Below, one piece after another: positions 36,360 through 64,000 of a DNA stretch of 64,000 nt (its first letter is position 1; each line of letters starts with the position of its first letter). Both the position numbers and the translations under genes were made by a program. Under the pieces are notes generated by a model that was given only the letters and a program-made list of their open reading frames with translations, searched no databases and had not been told where the DNA came from. Origin of the DNA: Eonycteris spelaea (Eukaryota > Chordata > Mammalia > Chiroptera > Pteropodidae); the NCBI GenBank assembly GCA_003508835.1, contig PUFA01000027.1, positions 310,001 to 374,000 of the forward strand, written 5' to 3'.

Positions 36360-38760
36360 CAGTGCCCTCCCTAAATTTGGAAGAGGGAGCTTTTGACTCA
36401 GGCCCTTACATCAGGGCTGCTTATTAGTACACATTGCTGTCTTTGTGAGAGTTTCAATATGTGGCCACTTCGGAAACTTCTGCCAATCCACACTCGTCTA
36501 GATGGAGATATGTGACTCAGTAATTTACTTTCTAGGGGATAGGAAGGCAAGGGAGAGGGTGTTGGAATGATGCGGAATCCGCAACAACAGAGGGGGATGC
36601 AAGTGGGAGACGTTACCATAGAAATGGGCTCTGGGATTGCAGCAGGGGTGGGTGGATCCTGGGGTAGCAGAGGTTAGGCAGCTGCAATGTGGGAGGCCCG
36701 GCCAATGTGGCTACCATATTCTGCAGCAAAGCCAGCACATTAATTACAGTGGTCTACCCTGCAGGGATCTTTGGTGCTGCCTAATTGTGGGGTTCTTAAG
36801 ACCAAAATAGATGGTCAAAGATCCTACTCGATTCCTATAATTTAAAAATCTCCGTTAGCAAACAGAGGCCTGATTTATCACAATAATCATGACCCCTGAC
36901 CCAGTTCTCAGGTCTAGGTCAGCCCAAGAACGAAGGAGAAGCTGGGTGTCTGGGGCAAGGGCCCCGTGGTAGCGTCATGAGTACTTGCTACGGACCTTCC
37001 TTCCTGTGACTTCTCCAGAGGACCCAAAGCCATTTACCAGGCCATTTTCCCAGGTGTCCTGAGAAATAACCAGACGTGCTTGGGATTATCAGAAACACTG
37101 GGTCTGCACTAATGTTAATTCCTAGGCACTCAGAACTCCAGTGACCTGTCAGAACGAAGGCACTACCGCTATAGTTGGGTACAGCCTGACAGCCAGTGGA
37201 GACAGAAGTCCCCCAAGGGAGCAGATTTTCTAAGCAACATGTCTCTCCCGTTTTTCCAGGAGGTAGAGATATCTGATAGTAAATCTATGCTGATTTCTAG
37301 ATGGTGGCTAATAAATCAGTAGATCAGAGATTGAGAAAGAACGGATGGTAAACTGGCTGTGAGGAGGTCTAGGAAGAAAGTATAGCCAGAGTTCTTGGAC
37401 TCAGCTGAGTGAGAATGTGGCATGTGAATGCTCAGCTAAAGTCCTCAGTGCTTTTAATAATCAGGTGTTCTATACCTCTCTGTAGATGTCTGCCTTCATC
37501 TCCAGCCACCTAGTTTAATAGATTCATGAAGTGGCCAGTGGCAGGGATAGCAGGGAGGGGTGTCTATGTGTGGCCTCTGATGTGTATTTCCATTCACCAA
37601 TGCTGATCTGTCCATCTGTCTTGACAGCCTGCTTGTCAGTAGCAGTGACCAACCACATAGATATACACCCAGGGGAGACCAGCCCGTGCCTCATGGAGGA
37701 ATGAGTGCATTTCTTCCTCTTCTGTCAGAGAGGAGGCAGTTAAGTGCATTAATACATCCTGGTGGGGACACGTTCTGGAATTAGATCTGCCTTGTCTGTC
37801 CTTCAAACCTCTACCAACACCATCTTCCACAGACTCACTACATGCTTTTATTTGATATCCCAGATGACACTTGCTTCTGATCATAAAAGAGTAAGTAAAG
37901 AGTAAGGTGGTGGGCTACTCTTGGAATTCACTGGACTTAACATTACCCTGAAACAGCTGGCCTGGGGAGACAACTCTTTGAGGTCGAAGTACTGTTCTGC
38001 AAGATGCAGTACATTTAGTATATGCTGCGAACCAGTGACCTTGGCCTTAGTACATGGATCTGGGAACCAAAGTACAAGTGTCACTCAGTTAATACCTAAT
38101 TGAGGCCCTAAAATCTTTGCTTCTATTCCCTGTGATTCTGGGCTTTGCTGATTTAGAGGTAAGCAAATAAGGAATGCTTTCACGAGAACACTGATGATTC
38201 CCATGGTGCAGAAGGGGAGGGTTATGCAGTTGGCTGCATATAGATACAGAGCTGCTGCTGTACACTGGGGGCTGGGAGAAGTATGGGTGGAACCATGTGG
38301 TAATATTACTATTTATTGTACGGCTTAATGAAAAACTTCTGTGATCTTATGTATCCACTAATCATTCACATAGGAATGAAGGTTTAGACCATCCCACCAT
38401 AAAGGACTCTAGTCCACTGATGTGCTGGCTGAAGTCAGGGTAGACGGAATAAGTAAGGGAAGAGAGAGGTCAAAATTACCAGCCATGGCCTCATGATTCG
38501 CTGCATAAAGGGCAGTGGCTGCTGCCTGGACATTTTTCTTTGCCATCTCATGTTATTTATATGTATGTTTTATCTAACTTTCTTTCTCCTTTCTCCTTAC
38601 TACATTACTATACACAGTTTGTGTTGATGGTGGCCGACTTTACAATCAGTTCATGGGTTATCAAGATAAAGTCATGATGGCGCTAGGGAATGGGCATCAT
38701 TCAAGATCCTGGCCTGGAACTGGCTGGAGTATATGTGGTCTCATTTCTGGTGAGGGAAGA
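36360..38760 (-). mobile_element. ERVL-like internal remnant
   Basis: On the minus strand several stretches, best at 37640-37890, read like the internal region of ancient ERVL/MaLR-type elements, with heavily broken frames. No intact gene is present. The boundaries and family are uncertain, and adjoining 35780-36360 may be its LTR. Confidence 0.4.
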
Positions 38761-39062
38761 ATTACGTTTATTTGAATTTTGTATAAATTCCACATTTGCT
38801 GATATAAGGACAGATAATTGGATGGGTAAATAATAGGATATTTTATTTCCAAAACAGTCAAGAAGTTGCTAAAGCATAAAACTTGTCAAATGCCAGCAGG
38901 AGGTTGAATTATGCAACTGTCAGTGAGTTCTAAGAAATATATTTAATTACATTCTCTATTCAAAGGAGAAAAAATACTAGCCATTTGGCTAGTATTATTT
39001 CATTAAGTATCTAACATACATTTATAGGAAATAAGATACAGAATCTCTTATAAATATCCCAA

Positions 39063-39068
39063 TTTATT
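39063..39068 (-). terminator. PEX1 polyadenylation signal (AATAAA)
   Basis: A canonical AATAAA on the minus strand, about 155 nt past the PEX1 stop codon. The A/T homopolymer at 39191-39208 lies within the short 3' UTR. Confidence 0.6.
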
Positions 39069-39222
39069 ACACAGTATTAATCTCAAGTAATCCTGGTCAT
39101 TACATACCAATCTGTGATTTTTATAGATTAATTCATTAAAAAATTTACAGACACCATTTTTACTGTTACAACATAGGGACAAGCCACCAAGAAAAAAAAA
39201 AAAAAAAAGAAAGAAGTATATT

Positions 39223-63993
<24,771 letters not shown>

Positions 63994-64000
63994 CTGGAAA

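Larger units (their letters stand above)
32761..39062. other. GATAD1-PEX1 convergent intergenic region
   Basis: About 6.3 kb between two 3' ends. It holds an L2 fragment, a 75-bp tandem duplication, a (CG)(CA) repeat and an ERVL-like remnant, each listed separately. In humans this interval contains the syncytin-1 (ERVW-1) provirus; I saw no intact envelope-type frame here. The stretch 33500-34900 shows nothing identifiable apart from AT-rich sequence. Confidence 0.6.

Noticed and set aside
38620..38760. Exon-like block with acceptor (CACAG) and donor-like GTGAGG after an open stretch
   Set aside because: No recognised protein similarity and no partner exons. It lies at the edge of ERVL-like sequence.

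Overview
This window is ordinary nuclear DNA from a placental mammal. It holds introns with GT/AG boundaries, a CpG-island promoter, LINE-1/LINE-2/MIR remnants, endogenous retroviral sequence, retrocopies and microsatellites. No CRISPR array, operon or other prokaryotic structure is present. I recognise no primate Alu, rodent B1/B2, carnivore, ruminant, pig or horse SINE. Two 5S rRNA-derived retroposons with A-rich tails and only old-looking L1s fit a laurasiatherian and would suit a fruit bat, but that placement is inference.

Three protein genes lie in an order I know from mammalian 7q21-type synteny (TMBIM7 - GATAD1 - PEX1). TMBIM7, a Lifeguard/BAX-inhibitor-motif membrane protein, runs on the minus strand: seven coding exons between 13188 and 2487, with the C-terminal exon(s) off the left edge. 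GATAD1, a chromatin-associated GATA-type zinc-finger protein, runs on the plus strand in five exons from 23444 to 31470, from a CpG-island promoter at about 23085-23790. PEX1, the AAA+ ATPase of peroxisomal receptor recycling, runs on the minus strand: fourteen exons from 63993 down to the stop at 39223, covering the protein from the D1 Walker A motif to the C terminus. Its 5' half is off the right edge. TMBIM7 and GATAD1 are head to head; GATAD1 and PEX1 are tail to tail.

The last PEX1 intron is about 8.2 kb. It carries a full-length RPS15A retrocopy, an L1 fragment and a degenerate ERV1-type provirus (40582-46902, two LTRs, 4-bp target duplication), antisense to PEX1. In humans the syncytin-1 provirus lies in the neighbouring GATAD1-PEX1 interval; here no intact envelope reading frame was seen.

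The main caution for a reader is that all three genes carry isolated single-base indels in otherwise conserved exons, with intact splice sites. I count 12 in about 3.6 kb of coding sequence, 10 of them losses. PEX1 is essential, so uncorrected assembly indels are the simplest explanation, and apparent gene breakage here should not be taken at face value. I found no convincing undescribed biological system.
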